A stretch of DNA of 16,252 nucleotides from CAYTZH01 sp964442285 (GTDB taxonomy: Bacteria; Myxococcota_A; UBA9160; JAFDET01): assembly GCA_964442285.1 (NCBI GenBank), contig CAYTZH010000068.1, positions 1 through 16,252 of the forward strand. Reading direction: 5' to 3'. The notes under the pieces are model-generated. The model had not been told where the DNA came from, searched no databases, and was given only the letters and a program-made list of their open reading frames with translations. The stretch's first letter is position 1. Every line of letters starts with the position of its first letter. This document shows, piece by piece, positions 14,607-16,252 of this stretch. Both the position numbers and the translations under genes were made by a program.

Positions 14607-16252
14607 GAGGTTGGCGTACTTGACCAGGATGCGTTTGACGCCGACGCGCTCGAAGCGGATCTCGAGCTTCTGGTTGGGGCCGCTGCCGGTCACCGCGAGC
14701 ACCGTGCCGGCGCCGAAGATCGGGTGGCGCACCCGCAGGCCCGGCTCGACGGGCGGGACCTCGCCCCCCTCCCACTGGCCGTAGCTGTAGTCGACGCCGC
14801 TGCGCCCGCGCGGCGCGGCGGGCTCGGCCGCGTCGGGGAGCGCCCCCTCCAGGAGCTGGGCCGGGATCTCGCGCAGGAAGCGCGAGGGCGTCGACCAGGT
14901 GCGCGAGCCGTAGCGGCGCCGCTCCTCGGCGCAGGTCATCACCAGCCGCTCCATGGCCCGGGTCATGCCCACGTAGCAGAGCCGCCGCTCCTCCTCGATG
15001 CCCGCGTCGTCCCGGGACGAGGCCGCGTGCGGGAAGATCCCCTCCTCCAGGCCCACCAGGAAGACTACCGGGAACTCGAGGCCCTTGGCCGAGTGGGCCG
15101 TCATCATCGACACCCGGTCGGCGTCCGGGTCGTGGTCGTCCACGTCGGCCACCAGCGCCACCTCCTCCAGGAAGAGCTCGAGCGGCGGGCGCTCGTCGTC
15201 GGCGTTGGCCAGGGCGAAGTCCTCGGCGCCCGTCAGCAGCTCGCGCAGGTTCTCGATGCGGCCCTCGGCCTCCTGGGTCGCCTGCTGCTCCAGGTGGCGC
15301 AGGTAGCCCGTGCGGTCCAGCACCCGCGCGATGGCCTCGGCCGGAGCGAGGCCCGGCAGCTCCCGGGCCAGCTCCCCCATGAGCACGAGGAAGTCGCGCA
15401 CCCGGTTGCCCGAGCGACCGCCGCCCTCGGCGGCGAAGCGCCGCAGGCCCTCGAAGAGCGTGGCGCCGTCGGCGTCGGCGCGCTCCGCCGCCTTCTCCAC
15501 GGTGGCCTTGCCGATGCCCCGGGGCGGGTTGTTCACGATGCGGCGCAGGGCCACCCCGTCGGCCGCGTTGAGCGCCAGGCGGCAGTAGGCCAGGACGTCC
15601 TTCACCTCGGCCCGGGCGTAGAAGCGGATGCCGCCGATCACGGCGTAGGGCACGTCGTACTTGAGGAGCTCCTCCTCGAAGGGCCGCGACTGGGCGTTGG
15701 TGCGGTAGAAGATCGCGAAGTCCCGGTGGGGCCGACCGCCCTCGCGCGTCTCGGCGAGGATCTGGCGGATGACGAACTGGGCCTCGTCGCGGTCGTCGAC
15801 GGCGTGGTAGAGGCGCACCCGCTCGCCGCCCTCGCGATCGGTCCAGAGCTTCTTGTCGACGCGCTCCACGTTGTGGGAGACCACGGCGGTGGCGCTCTCG
15901 AGGATGGGCTGGGTGGAGCGGTAGTTGCGCTCCAGCTTGACCACGTGGGCGTTCGGGAAGTCGCGCTCGAAATCGAGGATGTTGCGCACGTCGGCGCCGC
16001 GCCAGGCGTAGATGGACTGGTCGCCGTCGCCCACGGCGCAGACGTTGCGGTGCTCGCCGGCGAGCTGCTGCACCAGCTTGTACTGCACCCGGTTCGTGTC
16101 CTGGTACTCGTCCACGAGCACGTACTGCCAGCGCCGGCGGTAGTGGCCCAGCACCTCGGGGAAGCGCTCGAAGAGCACCGTGGTCTGCAGCAGCAGGTCG
16201 CCGAAGTCCAGGGCGTTGGCGTCGGCCAGCAGGCGCTGGTAGGTGGCGTAGA
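14595..16252 (-). CDS. pcrA: UvrD/PcrA-type superfamily 1 DNA helicase, N-terminus outside window
   Basis: A 3'-to-5' SF1A helicase acting in repair and removal of proteins from DNA. About 552 C-terminal codons lie in the window; the frame is still open at 16252 (ending upstream in YATYQRLLADANALDFGDLL), so the Walker A and N-terminus are missing. Visible motifs, from the high-coordinate end, are motif II VLVDEYQDTN (DEYQD at about 16098-16112), motif III VGDGDQSIYAWRGAD, motif IV LERNYRSTQ, FYRTNAQSRPFEEEL, motif V MMTAHSAKGLEFPVVFLVG and motif VI EERRLCYVGMTRAMERL. The C-terminus is a Tudor-like module, VRHPIFGAGTVLAV through VGVKRILVKYANLEFA, typical of PcrA/UvrD. Motif III reads GDGDQ where many relatives have GDDDQ. 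It converges on the VOC gene. UvrD versus PcrA cannot be settled from this fragment. Confidence 0.93.
   Translation of the reverse strand, partial: YATYQRLLADANALDFGDLLLQTTVLFERFPEVLGHYRRRWQYVLVDEYQDTNRVQYKLVQQLAGEHRNVCAVGDGDQSIYAWRGADVRNILDFERDFPNAHVVKLERNYRSTQPILESATAVVSHNVERVDKKLWTDREGGERVRLYHAVDDRDEAQFVIRQILAETREGGRPHRDFAIFYRTNAQSRPFEEELLKYDVPYAVIGGIRFYARAEVKDVLAYCRLALNAADGVALRRIVNNPPRGIGKATVEKAAERADADGATLFEGLRRFAAEGGGRSGNRVRDFLVLMGELARELPGLAPAEAIARVLDRTGYLRHLEQQATQEAEGRIENLRELLTGAEDFALANADDERPPLELFLEEVALVADVDDHDPDADRVSMMTAHSAKGLEFPVVFLVGLEEGIFPHAASSRDDAGIEEERRLCYVGMTRAMERLVMTCAEERRRYGSRTWSTPSRFLREIPAQLLEGALPDAAEPAAPRGRSGVDYSYGQWEGGEVPPVEPGLRVRHPIFGAGTVLAVTGSGPNQKLEIRFERVGVKRILVKYANLEFA

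Noticed and set aside
1..16252. CRISPR arrays, tRNA or rRNA genes, insertion sequences, phage or toxin-antitoxin genes
   Set aside because: I saw no spaced repeat array, cloverleaf, transposase motif or terminal repeats. Non-coding gaps are all under about 110 bp.

Overview
The window is about 16 kb of very GC-rich, gene-dense bacterial chromosome. It carries no mobile element, CRISPR array, rRNA or tRNA that I can see. Almost all of it is coding. Neighbouring genes often overlap by 4 bp (ATGA or GTGA) or are 1-5 bp apart, and GTG starts are common. A gatCAB operon followed by mtnA, and a response-regulator/DUF4388 (PATAN)/J-domain/TPR protein, suggest a deltaproteobacterial-grade lineage (Myxococcota, Desulfobacterota or a related uncultured group). 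That placement is inferred from gene style, not from a marker gene.

Left half, minus strand (9007 down to 1): one long co-directional run, gatC > gatA > gatB > asmA-like > mtnA > response regulator/J-domain protein > ilvE (cut by the window edge). The first three genes encode the tRNA-dependent amidotransferase that makes Gln-tRNA(Gln) and/or Asn-tRNA(Asn). The rest add an inner-membrane-anchored AsmA-like protein, a methionine-salvage isomerase, a signalling protein that may recruit DnaK, and the branched-chain aminotransferase. The four junctions from gatC to mtnA are overlaps or a 1-bp gap, so these genes are probably co-transcribed and translationally coupled.

Centre, plus strand (9095-11099): a DEAD-box RNA helicase diverges from gatC across an 87-bp spacer. 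A LOG-family (TIGR00730) protein starts 4 bp after it.

Right half: a minus-strand pair (12892 down to 11145) encodes a LarE-type PP-loop sulfur transferase with three conserved cysteines, and a degenerate C45/acyltransferase-like protein that seems to lack the Ntn nucleophile cysteine. Diverging from larE is a plus-strand pair, ddl (D-Ala-D-Ala ligase) and a small VOC/glyoxalase-fold protein. The ddl start region holds a 14-bp-period tandem duplication: the ATG with the best-placed purine-rich leader now opens a 10-codon ORF, and ddl itself reads from a GTG in another frame. The window ends in a minus-strand PcrA/UvrD helicase whose N-terminus lies outside.

Most genes are housekeeping. The items most worth a second look are the ddl start duplication, the larE plus pseudo-C45 pair, and the receiver-PATAN-J-TPR fusion. 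I see no complete novel defence or mobile system here.
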